DNA from: Gloeocapsa sp. DLM2.Bin57
Lineage (GTDB): Bacteria; Cyanobacteriota; Cyanobacteriia; Cyanobacteriales; Gloeocapsaceae
Reading direction: 5' to 3'
NCBI GenBank assembly: GCA_007693955.1
Contig: RECR01000043.1
Span: 16,490-80,489, forward strand
Length of the DNA: 64,000 bases
In this document: in pieces, positions 35,590 to 45,800 of the stretch
Position numbering within the stretch: position 1 is the stretch's first letter
Layout: each line of letters begins with the position of its first letter
Position numbers and translations under genes: made by a program
The notes under the pieces: generated by a model
What the model saw: only the letters and a program-made list of their open reading frames with translations
The model's database searches: none
Told to the model about the DNA's origin: nothing

Positions 35590-36321
35590 TCAGCTGGTTA
35601 GAATTTGTAAAACACGTTGCCAGTTATCAAATTCACCGACGATGCGTCGAATTGGTTGAGGTTGGATTCTAACTAAAGTTGGTGTAGCTGAGATATTAAA
35701 TTTTTCTGCTTGTTCGGGATATTTATTGATATCGACTATTTTCAGGGTATAAGGTAAGTTCAATCCTTCTTCTAAGATTTGGTGAATGGTGTAGAGAGTC
35801 TCAGGGTTAGGTAGATTCTGATTAGAGATAAATAGTAGTAGGGTATAACCTTGAAGGGTTTCTGGTTTAGGTAGAGTTAATTTCTTCGGGTTATGTGGAG
35901 ATTCAACCTTAACTACTAACTCGTGATTTTGCCAAAGTTCGGGAAATCGTTGCTGATAGCTATCTAAAGCGATGGGGTTACAGAATTCCTCTTGCCAAGG
36001 GGCGATTTGCCAAGTTAAGTTTTCTGTTAAGTTAAAAATAGCATTCAGCAAACACTGATAAGGTTTCAGTCTAGGGTAGATACAGGTAGCGGTTTTGATT
36101 TCTCCTGTACCAGAGATTAACCAGCGATCTACCGTAGCTGTATATGCGGGTACAAGAAAATGGGGAGGTTCGCTTAAATTGAGGGTTTCTTGTACAGCGA
36201 TACAGAGGTGGAGATGCCAACGATTTTGTTTAGTTGGATCGAGACAATAAAATAAATCGCCTCCTGGAGTAAATAAGGCGATTCCTTTGTATAAGTTGTT
36301 TTCTGGTTGATAATCTGACAA
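35590..36321 (-). CDS. Protein with C-terminal KaiB-like domain
   Basis: 243 residues. Residues about 155-243 carry the KaiB/SasA-N pattern: YTLLLFISNQNLPNPETLYTIHQ, VDINKYPEQAEKFNISATPTLVRIQPQPIRRIVGEFDN. The cis-proline-bearing ATPTL and the PPxRRIxG motif are the marks of KaiB. The N-terminal 150 residues are not recognised (a GIALFTPGGDLFYCLDP opening and IYPRLKPYQCLLN). It follows the pilT gene by 47 bases on the same strand. A role in clock input or output, or in motility control, is inference. Confidence 0.75.
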   Translation of the reverse strand: MSDYQPENNLYKGIALFTPGGDLFYCLDPTKQNRWHLHLCIAVQETLNLSEPPHFLVPAYTATVDRWLISGTGEIKTATCIYPRLKPYQCLLNAIFNLTENLTWQIAPWQEEFCNPIALDSYQQRFPELWQNHELVVKVESPHNPKKLTLPKPETLQGYTLLLFISNQNLPNPETLYTIHQILEEGLNLPYTLKIVDINKYPEQAEKFNISATPTLVRIQPQPIRRIVGEFDNWQRVLQILTS

Positions 36322-36368
36322 TGCTGATTAGACCTCAAGCACTGAATTGATTATAGCATTGATTGAGC

Positions 36369-37730
36369 TTACATTCTACCTCTGAGCATCATTGCCATTT
36401 CGTTAGGAGTAGGAGACATTTCTAGGGCGATTTCTTCGGTAATGCGTCCTTCTTGATAGAGGTTAAATAGAGATTGATTCATAGTAATCATACCATCGAA
36501 TTCTCCCTCTAGCATAAGGGCGCTAATTTCTTCGTTTTTACCCTGTTTGATGTAGTCTTTAACGGTTTCGGTATTGATTAAGATGTCATGGTAAGCTGCT
36601 CGTTTTCCGTCGGTAGTACGACAAAGTCCTTGAGCAATAATCGCTACTAGAGATTCTGCTAGTGCCATACGCATAGCATCTTGTTCTTCAGCGCTATAGA
36701 GACTTAAGATCCTTTCTAGGGTTTTCACTGCACTATTGGTGTGGAGAGTTCCCATAACCAAGTGACCTGTTTGAGAAGCTTTAAGGGCTGTATTCACGGT
36801 TTCGCGATCGCGCATCTCCCCAACTAGAATGATATCTGGATCTTCCCGTAAAGATGCTTTGAGGGCGTTATCAAACTTGTGAGTATGAATACCTACTTCT
36901 CTTTGACGAATAATCGATTTACGGCTTTGGTGAACGAATTCGATGGGGTCTTCAATGGAGATAATATGTTTAGCGTGTTCATTATTGATATAGTCAACCA
37001 TTGCCGCCATAGTAGTTGATTTACCCGAACCCGTAGGACCTGTAACTAAAACCAACCCTTTATGATAGTCAGAGACGTCTTTAAACACTGGTGGGAGACG
37101 TAATTGTTCCATAGTTAAGATTTTGACGGGAATCAAACGTAAAACCATGGAGTGACCACGTAAGGAGTCAAAGACATTAATACGTACCCTAGCGAATTCG
37201 TACTGTGTAGCCCCATCAAATTCTAAATTCTTTTTAAACTGCTGAATTTGATCTTCTGATAAAATCTCCCGTAACCAACTCATAAAGGTCTGTTGGTCGG
37301 TAACAGGATATTCTGTAATAAGGATGTCACCGCGATCGCGCATTCTGGGGACTTCGTTAACCCCTAAGTGTAAGTCCGAATAACCATTCTCATAGGCTTC
37401 CCTGACTAAATATTCTAGGGTGGGATGACCAGGAGATGGTCGAGACATAGGACGTACAGGCGGTTCCGGCTGGTAACTTTCCTGTCTTGGTGGGGGGGGA
37501 ACTGCCCTGGCTTTGGGAACAACGGGCATTGTCTCAAAGGCTTGACTACTATCTCCTGTAGGCATATCTATGGGCATATCTATAGATATAGACTCAGAGG
37601 GAGGAGGAGGAGGAGGGGGTGGGATACTAGAGGGGGGGGGTGGGGGAAAATTACTACCAGTGGGAACAGATACAGAGGTAGAAGGTGGTGGAGGTGGAGG
37701 TGGAATGGGAGGGCGAGAGGCGTCGGTCAT
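36369..37730 (-). CDS. pilT: PilT-family type IV pilus retraction ATPase with proline-rich N-terminus
   Basis: 453 residues. The first about 100 residues are a proline tract (runs of 8-9 P). The ATPase part has Walker A VTGPTGSGKST, the Asp-box region ISIEDPIEFVH, Walker B ILVGEMRD and the His-box GTLHTNS, in PilT order. PilT depolymerises pili and powers twitching. The proline-rich extension and sequence resemble the second cyanobacterial PilT (PilT2 type, linked to phototaxis direction in Synechocystis), so this may be PilT2, with moderate certainty. Followed by the KaiB-like gene. Confidence 0.9.
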   Translation of the reverse strand: MTDASRPPIPPPPPPPSTSVSVPTGSNFPPPPPSSIPPPPPPPPSESISIDMPIDMPTGDSSQAFETMPVVPKARAVPPPPRQESYQPEPPVRPMSRPSPGHPTLEYLVREAYENGYSDLHLGVNEVPRMRDRGDILITEYPVTDQQTFMSWLREILSEDQIQQFKKNLEFDGATQYEFARVRINVFDSLRGHSMVLRLIPVKILTMEQLRLPPVFKDVSDYHKGLVLVTGPTGSGKSTTMAAMVDYINNEHAKHIISIEDPIEFVHQSRKSIIRQREVGIHTHKFDNALKASLREDPDIILVGEMRDRETVNTALKASQTGHLVMGTLHTNSAVKTLERILSLYSAEEQDAMRMALAESLVAIIAQGLCRTTDGKRAAYHDILINTETVKDYIKQGKNEEISALMLEGEFDGMITMNQSLFNLYQEGRITEEIALEMSPTPNEMAMMLRGRM

Positions 37731-37797
37731 AACTATACCTTAATTACTCATCTGTTATTTAGTTTTCCCAAAATTGCGCTATTGCTAACATTGAGAT

Positions 37798-38001
37798 CTA
37801 TTTTTGATTGGCTTTGGTATCTACTACCGCCCCCCAAAAAAATAAACCTGTCAGAGGAATCGAAGCGATTAAAATAATCGTCGTGGTTAGTTGACCTAAT
37901 TCAGGATCTCCTGAACTTAACTCAAATACTGAACCGACAGCGGCGATCGCTGTTATGCAAGATATTAGTAACAAGACACCGCTTTTGGGGGTCATTCCCA
38001 T
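37798..38001 (-). CDS. Small two-helix membrane protein
   Basis: 67 residues with two hydrophobic segments: VLLLISCITAIAAVGSVFEL and LTTTIILIASIPLTGLFFW, a short SSGDPELGQ loop and a basic tail. The codon use and the tight fit (nine bases after def, 67 before pilT) support a real gene. Function unknown. Confidence 0.65.
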   Translation of the reverse strand: MGMTPKSGVLLLISCITAIAAVGSVFELSSGDPELGQLTTTIILIASIPLTGLFFWGAVVDTKANQK

Positions 38002-38010
38002 AATTTTTAA

Positions 38011-38577
38011 TTACTCCTGGTAGGGTTGAACAGCTTGTAAGGAAAAACCGTTTTTTTTCAGTTCATCGGTGAGGGCTAAGGTATTTTGTACCCTATCTAC
38101 GAATAAAACCCCATGAAGATGATCCATTTCATGTTGGATTACTCTGGATAAGAGTCCTGATGCTTTTAATTTCCGAGGTCGTCCATTCTCATCTTTGAAG
38201 CTTACGGACACCACTTCAGGACGTATCACTTCCAGATAGACTCCTGGAATACTTAAACAACCTTCCTCAAAACCACATTTTTCCTGACTATAACCTGTTA
38301 TCTGGGGATTGATTAACACTACAGGTTGATTAGCTGAATTATCTGGTTCACAATCAATGACAATTATCTGTTTATTGATATTTACTTGAGGCGCTGCTAA
38401 ACCTATTCCTTGAGAACTATACATCGTTTGCAGCATTTGTTCTACTAGTTTTCTGGTTTCTTGATCCACTTTGGCGATGCGTTTGGCTTTACCTCTTAAA
38501 GCGCGATCGCCTAGATAATGTAATTCTAAGGGGGGTTTTTCTAGTTTTTGTTTTGCGACGCTAATTACAGAACTCAT
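38011..38577 (-). CDS. def: Peptide deformylase
   Basis: 188 residues; removes the formyl group from new proteins. All three metal-site motifs are intact: GIGLAAPQ, EGCLSIPG (Cys ligand) and QHEMDHLHG (two His ligands and catalytic Glu). It lies between the glycosyltransferase and the small membrane protein on the minus strand. Confidence 0.96.
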   Translation of the reverse strand: MSSVISVAKQKLEKPPLELHYLGDRALRGKAKRIAKVDQETRKLVEQMLQTMYSSQGIGLAAPQVNINKQIIVIDCEPDNSANQPVVLINPQITGYSQEKCGFEEGCLSIPGVYLEVIRPEVVSVSFKDENGRPRKLKASGLLSRVIQHEMDHLHGVLFVDRVQNTLALTDELKKNGFSLQAVQPYQE

Positions 38578-38621
38578 GGAACTCTTAACACATCTTTACT
38601 ATTACTCAAATTTTAGCATTA

Positions 38622-40169
38622 TTATCTCAATCCTAGAGGATATTGGCGCAACATCTGTTTACCTTGATAAACGTGCAATTTTTTGACTATTTCTTGGCCT
38701 CGATAAATTGGTATTCTCCCTATTGGTTTAAATTCGGCAAAATAATCACTATATGCTGCTGTTAAACCCTCTATCTGGTCATCAGAATCTAAGGTAATAT
38801 ACAAGGCGTTTTTACCTACCCAATCTTCAGTATCATACCAAAAGGCAAAACCTCGCATATCATCTCCTAATGTGGTTACAGGAATATTTACTACTGGTTT
38901 TAAACCAAGGTAAATTTGTCCCGCGAGATACCAAGCGTTGGTAAAGACAAAGTCTGTCTCTGTTAATACTTCCTGGAAGGGTGATTGACGAAAAGCTTCG
39001 GTTAGTTGTTTAACGTCAAACATCTCGGTAGATGTATCTGTCTCGGGAGTTAATATCCCCCCAAAGATGGCGTATTGACTGGGTTTCTGTAAAATTCCTA
39101 GACGCAAATGCAGTAAAAATATCACCATCAAGGTGGCGATCGCTATTGCTGAATATTTTAACCATCTCTCTACTAATTTTGCTGACCAATTAACCGCATA
39201 TTTCCCCAATAACAAGGTTACACCCCAATAACCCGCCATGGGCCATGCTGCTAAAACTTGTTGTTTTCCTCCCAATAGGGTAAATCCGATAATCAGTGGT
39301 AAGGATACCCATAAAATCAAATTTTCGGCTAGTTGGACTTGTTTATTTTTAAATTGTTCTTGTATGGAACGAAATATTACCCAATTTAAGGGTATGCCAA
39401 AACTAGGGAATAAATAAAGAATATTGGCTAAAAATACGATTAAAACTTTCAAGATACTAAAATCTGGTTTAATTACCCCTGGATCTGCTTGAAAACGACT
39501 CGATAGGTGAAAGCGAAAAGATACCCAATCGTTTTGATAATTCCAAATCCAGATAGGAGAAATCGTTAGAAAAAATACCCCAATTGCTAACCAACCCCAC
39601 CGAGAGAGTAAAATACATCGATGTTGAGGACTAAATAAGACAAAACCTAATAACCCCAAAGCTAGAATAAAGCCATGGTATTTACTTAAACAAGCTAACC
39701 CTACCAAGACTGCTAAACAGAGAAGACGGTAACTCGGGGTATAATCACCTTTAGGGAAAAATTGCCATACCGCACAATATAAACTAGCTGACCAAAAAAA
39801 AATCAATGGTCCATCGGGAAGGGTTAAAATACCAAAGGCTATCTGAAATATAGGTATGATTGAGGCGATCGCTACAGATAACCGCGCTGCTTTACTGCCA
39901 AATAATTTGACTCCTGTTAAATAAAGTAGATATAAACTCCCTGTATATAAAATTATCGTCCCAAATCTTAAACTCAGTGGTGAGACAATCCCCGTTAACC
40001 AAGGTGTAAAACCTGTAGTTAAAGCCACCAAAATAGGATGGTCAAAATAACTCCAATCTAAATGTCTGCTATAAAGATAGTAATAAAATTCATCATAACT
40101 TAGGGTTAACCATGTTCCTACTAATAAACGGTATAACAACCCCCATAATAATATTCCTCTAATCGTCAT
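38622..40169 (-). CDS. ArnT/PMT-like glycosyltransferase, family 39 type
   Basis: 515 residues with about twelve membrane helices and a C-terminal soluble portion from about residue 370. The catalytic-site region SYDEFYYYLYSRHLDWSYFDHPIL (DE and H-x-D-W...DHP) in the first extracytoplasmic loop is the mark of lipid-linked-sugar transferases of this group. It would move a sugar from a polyprenyl phosphate to a lipid or protein in the periplasm. Substrates are unknown. The 5' flank contains a 35-base segment identical to part of the other glycosyltransferase gene (52965-52999). Confidence 0.85.
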   Translation of the reverse strand: MTIRGILLWGLLYRLLVGTWLTLSYDEFYYYLYSRHLDWSYFDHPILVALTTGFTPWLTGIVSPLSLRFGTIILYTGSLYLLYLTGVKLFGSKAARLSVAIASIIPIFQIAFGILTLPDGPLIFFWSASLYCAVWQFFPKGDYTPSYRLLCLAVLVGLACLSKYHGFILALGLLGFVLFSPQHRCILLSRWGWLAIGVFFLTISPIWIWNYQNDWVSFRFHLSSRFQADPGVIKPDFSILKVLIVFLANILYLFPSFGIPLNWVIFRSIQEQFKNKQVQLAENLILWVSLPLIIGFTLLGGKQQVLAAWPMAGYWGVTLLLGKYAVNWSAKLVERWLKYSAIAIATLMVIFLLHLRLGILQKPSQYAIFGGILTPETDTSTEMFDVKQLTEAFRQSPFQEVLTETDFVFTNAWYLAGQIYLGLKPVVNIPVTTLGDDMRGFAFWYDTEDWVGKNALYITLDSDDQIEGLTAAYSDYFAEFKPIGRIPIYRGQEIVKKLHVYQGKQMLRQYPLGLR

Positions 40170-40194
40170 TCTTTGCTAAAACCCTTTTTATTGA

Positions 40195-40229
40195 GCGACA
40201 AACTTTATTTATCTTACTCATTCTTGGTT
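40195..40229 (+). repeat. 35-base exact match to the start of the second glycosyltransferase gene
   Basis: GCGACAAACTTTATTTATCT onward is identical to 52965-52999. Similarity reaches about 20 bases further upstream (AAAACC-CTTTT-ATT). Here it is non-coding, between the GT39 start and the stop of the diguanylate cyclase. Confidence 0.85.
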
Positions 40230-41968
40230 CACTTCAAAGATTCAAGATCAGTATTATATAAAATAGCTCGGTTTCTTCCTTGCTTTTTGGCTGCATATAG
40301 TGCTTGATCAGCCAGAGAAATTAAATTAGGTATAGATAGAGAAGGGGTAATAATAACGCTAGCAACACCACAACTGAGGGTAACATTTTTACTAATCAGA
40401 GATTGTGAGTGAGGAATTCCTGTCATTTCTACTTTTTCTACTATTCTTTGAGCAATTTCTTTAGCTATAGTAGGGTTAGTATTAGGTAAAATTACTACGA
40501 ATTCTTCTCCTCCATAACGAGCGACTAAATCGGTGTTTCTGACTGCTTTTTCTAAAGTTTGCGCTACCAGGTATAAACAGCGATCGCCTTCTTGATGACC
40601 ATAGGTATCGTTATATAGTTTAAAGAAATCAACATCACAGATAATCAGGGATAAATACTGGTGACTTTGATTGTGTAAATGCCATTGTTGAGATAAATTA
40701 AAGTCAAAATGACGACGATTAGCTACTTGAGTAAGAGTATCTTTAGTGGCTATTTTATGGAGATTATAATTATTATAAAATAAAGTTAAAATTACAGAAA
40801 TATTTAAAGAGACAAAAGGAGTAAAGACAATTAACCACCAACCAAATAAAAAAGATAAATAACTACTAAAAATAAAGATAACATTTAAGGTTAATATAGA
40901 AATTGTAAATAATAAACTCAATAAATGACTATTTAATTTAGTCAGGTCGAATTTAATTAATTTTGAGATTAAAACCGTTCCCAAATAAGACCATAACCAA
41001 ACCCAAACCCAAGTTATAGGTGAGTTAAAAGCTCGTATTAAAGGTCGATTATCTAAAGCAGCGCTTAAGATTTCACTAGCAAAATTTCCATGAACAATTA
41101 CTCCATGAGTTTGCTGATTATTCAGAAAAAATCTATCACTAAGACTAGGTGCTGTTGCTCCTACTAAAACCAGGCGATCGCTAAATAAATTGGCACTGAT
41201 ATTATTATTAACAACATCTTGTGCACTAACAGTTAAAAAACTTTCTTTAGTTCCTCGATAATTAGAGAGAATCTGATAACCACCATTATCAAACCGCATA
41301 TAACCCCCAAATCTTTTCCCTAGGGGAGATAATTTAGCCTTACCCAACTCGATGGAGTTATTATAATTGGTTGGTTGGGGAGTAATTCCCTCAGCTTCTA
41401 GATAGATTAAAGCTAATTTAGTCCCTAAACCTAATTCGATTTCTCCACCATTTTCAAGTTGTACAGAAATTAAATTTCTGCGAATTCTCCCGTCATTATC
41501 TAAGACAAAATCAGCAAAAGCAACTTGTCCCAAAGATCGTAAAATCGCATTAGGAGGAATAGATGGTTGAATTATTTTTTCAATCCCGATTAAATTAGGT
41601 GTCGATTCAAAAACAGCTGTTAATTCTTCCTGTCCTTCTTTAACAGAAATATTGCGAAAAATATCTAAACCAATTACTCGCGGTTTTTGTTGAGCGATCT
41701 TAGTTAACAAATCAGCGAGATTGCGATCAGATAGGGGCCATTCTTGAAAATAGGCGATATCTTCTTCATCAAGGGTAACGATTACTATTCTAGAGTCTAA
41801 GGGTTCTGGTGGTCTCCAGCTAAAAAATTGGTCGAGAAAAAATAACTCTGAAGACTGAAAAAGTCCGAGATAGCTAAGAAGAATAATAACTATAGATACA
41901 ATCGTAGCAATTAAGATTCTTTCTTGGCTATTAGAGAAGCTTTGTTTTAGCTTTGACCAAATAGTCAT
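40229..41968 (-). CDS. CHASE2-GGDEF diguanylate cyclase
   Basis: 579 residues. A first membrane helix (about 16-36) is followed by a periplasmic CHASE2 sensor (about 50-310, with DSRIVIVTLDEEDIAYFQEWPLSDR and RVIGLDIFRN), three membrane helices (about 315-400) and a GGDEF domain (about 415-575). The active site reads GGEEF and an inhibitory RxxD site lies five residues before it (RNTD-LVARY-GGEEF), so the enzyme should be active and product-inhibited. It makes c-di-GMP, which in cyanobacteria favours attachment over pilus motility. It lies between the pilT/GT39 run and the DUF928-TpsA genes, all on the minus strand. Confidence 0.93.
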   Translation of the reverse strand: MTIWSKLKQSFSNSQERILIATIVSIVIILLSYLGLFQSSELFFLDQFFSWRPPEPLDSRIVIVTLDEEDIAYFQEWPLSDRNLADLLTKIAQQKPRVIGLDIFRNISVKEGQEELTAVFESTPNLIGIEKIIQPSIPPNAILRSLGQVAFADFVLDNDGRIRRNLISVQLENGGEIELGLGTKLALIYLEAEGITPQPTNYNNSIELGKAKLSPLGKRFGGYMRFDNGGYQILSNYRGTKESFLTVSAQDVVNNNISANLFSDRLVLVGATAPSLSDRFFLNNQQTHGVIVHGNFASEILSAALDNRPLIRAFNSPITWVWVWLWSYLGTVLISKLIKFDLTKLNSHLLSLLFTISILTLNVIFIFSSYLSFLFGWWLIVFTPFVSLNISVILTLFYNNYNLHKIATKDTLTQVANRRHFDFNLSQQWHLHNQSHQYLSLIICDVDFFKLYNDTYGHQEGDRCLYLVAQTLEKAVRNTDLVARYGGEEFVVILPNTNPTIAKEIAQRIVEKVEMTGIPHSQSLISKNVTLSCGVASVIITPSLSIPNLISLADQALYAAKKQGRNRAILYNTDLESLK

Positions 41969-42077
41969 TTACTGCTGCTTCTTTGGGTTTAACATATTGA
42001 GTAATACTGTTACCTTGAACTCCTGTCTTGATTATACGATAAACTGGTTATTTATTCGGATATTTTTAGATTAAGTT

Positions 42078-42800
42078 TTACTCTAGCAGTGGTTGCTCAC
42101 TGATTTCCTCTAACCCTACTGATTCCAAAACTGTTTGCCAATTTTGACTAATAGTAAGATCATTAGGTTTAGTTAAATGTTCTTGAGCTATTAATGCTAA
42201 CATATCTAACCAGATCCCATTTTCACCGTAAAAAGAGGCTAATTCTAGAGAATTAATTGAGTCTATTTTTGCTGTTAAAGTAACACGGCGAATATTTCCT
42301 GACCAGACGAAATCATCAGGGCTGATAGTTTCTTCACAAGCTAGGGTAAAGGAGAAGAGATAATCTTGATCAACTTCTAGGGGTGGGGCGTTTTCTGGCA
42401 AAGTAAAGCTAATGATCCCAGATTGTCCATCAAGTTGGATAGTTTGTTGATAATAATATGTTTCTTGAGGATCGCGTAAGCTAAAAACTAGATTTTCTGC
42501 GGTTGTTGGGGGTAAATAGACTAGAAAAGTAGGATGTGTAGCCGTAGTTAAGGTGCTAGAGTTATCAGGTACTAATGCTGTAACCAAGATTTCAGGAGCT
42601 GAGGTATCATTAGCACAGAGTCTAACTGGTCTCGTACCACCTTGAGTAGTATTATTGGGTTTACCTGCATCAGGTGGGGTAAAATAGACGTTTTTCTGTT
42701 GAGATTCAGTTTCAGCCCCCAAAGGGGAGGTAAGCACAATTTCTGTAGCTATTAACAGAGAGACAAACAACAAAGAGAGAGTTTTATTGATAGTAATCAT
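42078..42800 (-). CDS. Exported DUF928 protein
   Basis: 240 residues. A signal peptide (LSLLFVSLLIATEIVLTSPLGAE, about 1-30) and the family opening FTPPDAGKPNNTTQGGTRPVRLC. The middle is β-rich (TFLVYLPPTTAENLVFSLRD) and the C-terminus helical. DUF928 proteins are cyanobacterial, of unknown function, and often lie with CHAT and haemagglutinin-like genes, as here: it starts 13 bases after TpsA ends. Confidence 0.88.
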   Translation of the reverse strand: MITINKTLSLLFVSLLIATEIVLTSPLGAETESQQKNVYFTPPDAGKPNNTTQGGTRPVRLCANDTSAPEILVTALVPDNSSTLTTATHPTFLVYLPPTTAENLVFSLRDPQETYYYQQTIQLDGQSGIISFTLPENAPPLEVDQDYLFSFTLACEETISPDDFVWSGNIRRVTLTAKIDSINSLELASFYGENGIWLDMLALIAQEHLTKPNDLTISQNWQTVLESVGLEEISEQPLLE

Positions 42801-42813
42801 AGTATTTTCCTAT

Positions 42814-45800
42814 CTAGTTAGAGGGTGGACAAGAGGGATTATGGGTTAAGATGATAGTACCGTCGGATTGTTGACGCCAATGGTTAGCTTGAATAATGGC
42901 TGGGGTTTCCGTGGTTGTCGGAATAATTACTACTGATTCAGATAAATCACGGCGATCGCGCCATATTTGTTGACTAGTGAGAACTTGATCAGGCTTGGTG
43001 GGTAAACCACCTTTCCCTGTTACTACAAAGTTATTGCCCGTATTTTCGCCACAACCTGGGGTAATTTGTTCTGCGGGGTTTTGGGGTTGAAGATTAGCAA
43101 TTAAAGCTAAATTGCGCTTGAGATCAAGACTTTTTATTTCGATGATACCATCTACCCCTAATTGAGAGCTAGCGGTGATACTATCAGAAGAATTAAGGAA
43201 AATCGCTTCAGCGTTGATGGTAATATTGCCCCCATTACCTGCAAAAGCATTGGCATTAATGGTACTGTTATCAAAAACAAATAAAAACTGGTTACTGATA
43301 TTAATATTACCGCCATCACCTCCTGCTGTATTTTCAGTTCCTGCTTGAGTGGAGATAGTACTATTTTGCTCTAAACTTAGGGTATTGGCAATAGTTAAAT
43401 TAAGATTTCCTCCTCTTCCAGAGGAACTAGTTGCTGAGATATTACCCTGGTTTAAGGAAAGGTTATCAGCGTTAATAATAATATTACCCCCTGTACCAAT
43501 ATTTAAGGAAGAAGCGTCAATAATAGCTCCATTTACTGAGAGATTGGGGGTATTGAGGGAGATATTACCACCATCACCTGTGCCGAGGGTTTGAGCGAAT
43601 AAACCACTCAGTAGCCCTAAATTGGGGTTTAAATCTTCAAATTGGATATCAGTAATAAAATTACCTGGACTTTCTAGGGAGATATGAAGTTGATAGGTAT
43701 CCCCTGCATCCATAACGTTACCTCTAATTAGGAGAGTATCTGAGGCGATTGAACCATTTTCAGCCACACCGATGACGTATAATCCTGGTTGAGCAAAAGT
43801 AGTAGTAAGGTAGGCGTCATCTTCTCTAACGCTTCCACTACCTCCTAAGCTAATGTCTGCATTATCATTACTACCTAATAATCTACCATTGATATCAAAG
43901 AGAAATAACATGGTATCGGTATCAGTACTAAAGGGTATATTATTAACATTGCCATAGTCAATATCAAAGATTCCTTGAGTATCTCCTTCTGCGACACCAA
44001 AGAGATAATAGTCGAACTGGTTACCTGCTTCACCTAAAATAGTTTCACCAGTTTTAATATCTGTGATAGTTCTTTCTACGGTGATATAGGGTAAACCTGG
44101 TTCGACGTCGGGATTAGGTTCATTAGTTAACTCAAAATTCCGTAAGTCATAGACGATTTCCCTTGCAAAAGGTGTCCCAATAGTAGCATCTTCGGGAGGT
44201 TCGATATCTGTTCCTGTACCGCTAATTTCTATACTGGTGTTAGCCTCAACAGTAATAATACCTGCGTTACCTGTACTTTCGGTTTTAGCGCTGGTGATGA
44301 TTTGTCCACCTGTATCGAGAATGAGGCGATCTGTGGTTATGTAAATACTACCCCCATCATTATTACTAAGGGTGCGCGCATTCAAAAACCCTCTCTCGGT
44401 TATGCGTAAGGTATGAGTATGGAGGTTAATTTCACCTCCTCTACCACTGTTAGTAGATTCACTCGCGCTAATTATGCCACTAGCGTAACCGGCTTGATTA
44501 ACACCAAAAATCTTAACCTCATTAGCGTTAATATTGACATCTCCGGCTATTCCTGTACCTTGGGTTTGTGCTTGAATTCTGCCCCCATTATTTAAGAGTA
44601 ATTCAGTGGTGTTAATCTCGATATTACCGCTATTACCTTGACTGGCTATTTCTGCTGCACTGTTAAGGGAAGCATTATCTATCTCTACCTTTTGCAAAGC
44701 ATTAATATTAATTTCTCCCCCTAGATTTGTTCCTCTAGTCGCGGTAGAAAGATTGCTTCTATCTCTCAGGATTAATGATCCTGTAGCAATCGTAAGATTA
44801 CCTGCCATTCCTTGAGCATTACTTCGAGTCTCTACCAGAGAGAAATTATTGAGGTTAACCGAGTCTGTCGCTATAATAGTTAGCTTTCCCCCTGTACCTA
44901 CACCTGTGGTGGCTGTACTTAAAACTGCTCCATCACTAATGGTTAAGGTTTCTGTTTCAATTAACATATTACCCGCGTTACCATCGCCGAAGGTTTCTGT
45001 AGATACTTTAGATCCCTCGGTGATCATAATCTCACGGGCGATAATTCTAGTATCCCCACCGTCTCCCCCTCCTTCAGGGCGTTCGGTGGAAGTGTCAATT
45101 ACCGATCTCTGGTTAATCAAGAGGCGATCTGTTTGAATCAATAAATCCCCTGCATCACCTGTACTAAAAAAGCTTTCTACTTCGATAAATGAGCGATCGC
45201 TTAACTCTAAACTTTCTGAGGCTATGATGGTTAAGTCACCCCCAAGGGATTGTTGAAAAGCATTGGGAGAAATGCGCGAACCTGATACCCTCATATTTTG
45301 GGTTTCAATCCGAATATTTCCCGCTTGATTATTATGTAAAGCATCAGTGGTTATACGAGAACCTGCTAATATTTCTACCGATTCTGTAGCGATAACCAGG
45401 ATATCTCCTCCTTTTGGTCTTCTGGTTTCCCCCCAAGAGTAAGTATCTGTCCAAATTTTGCCGTTATCTTGTCTTAATCTGAGGGTTTCAATCCGAATAT
45501 TACCCCCATCTCCTTCACCGTAAGGACTAATTTCTATTTTGGCGTTAACTACTTCAATCAGATTGGCTTCAATGGCTAAATCTCCACCTTTTCCCCTACC
45601 AAAACTATGACTAAGGATTTCTGCATCACTACCTAGATTAAATTCTCTCGCTTTAAGAGTGATATTACCTCCTGCTCCTTGTTGATAGTTAAGGCTGTAG
45701 ATGCCACTTTTGGGAGTATAATTAGGATTAAAGGGTAAATCTAGAGGTTCTGTCTTGCCTCTATTTTCTAAAGATAGTTGTAAGGTGTATTCTTGTCCTG

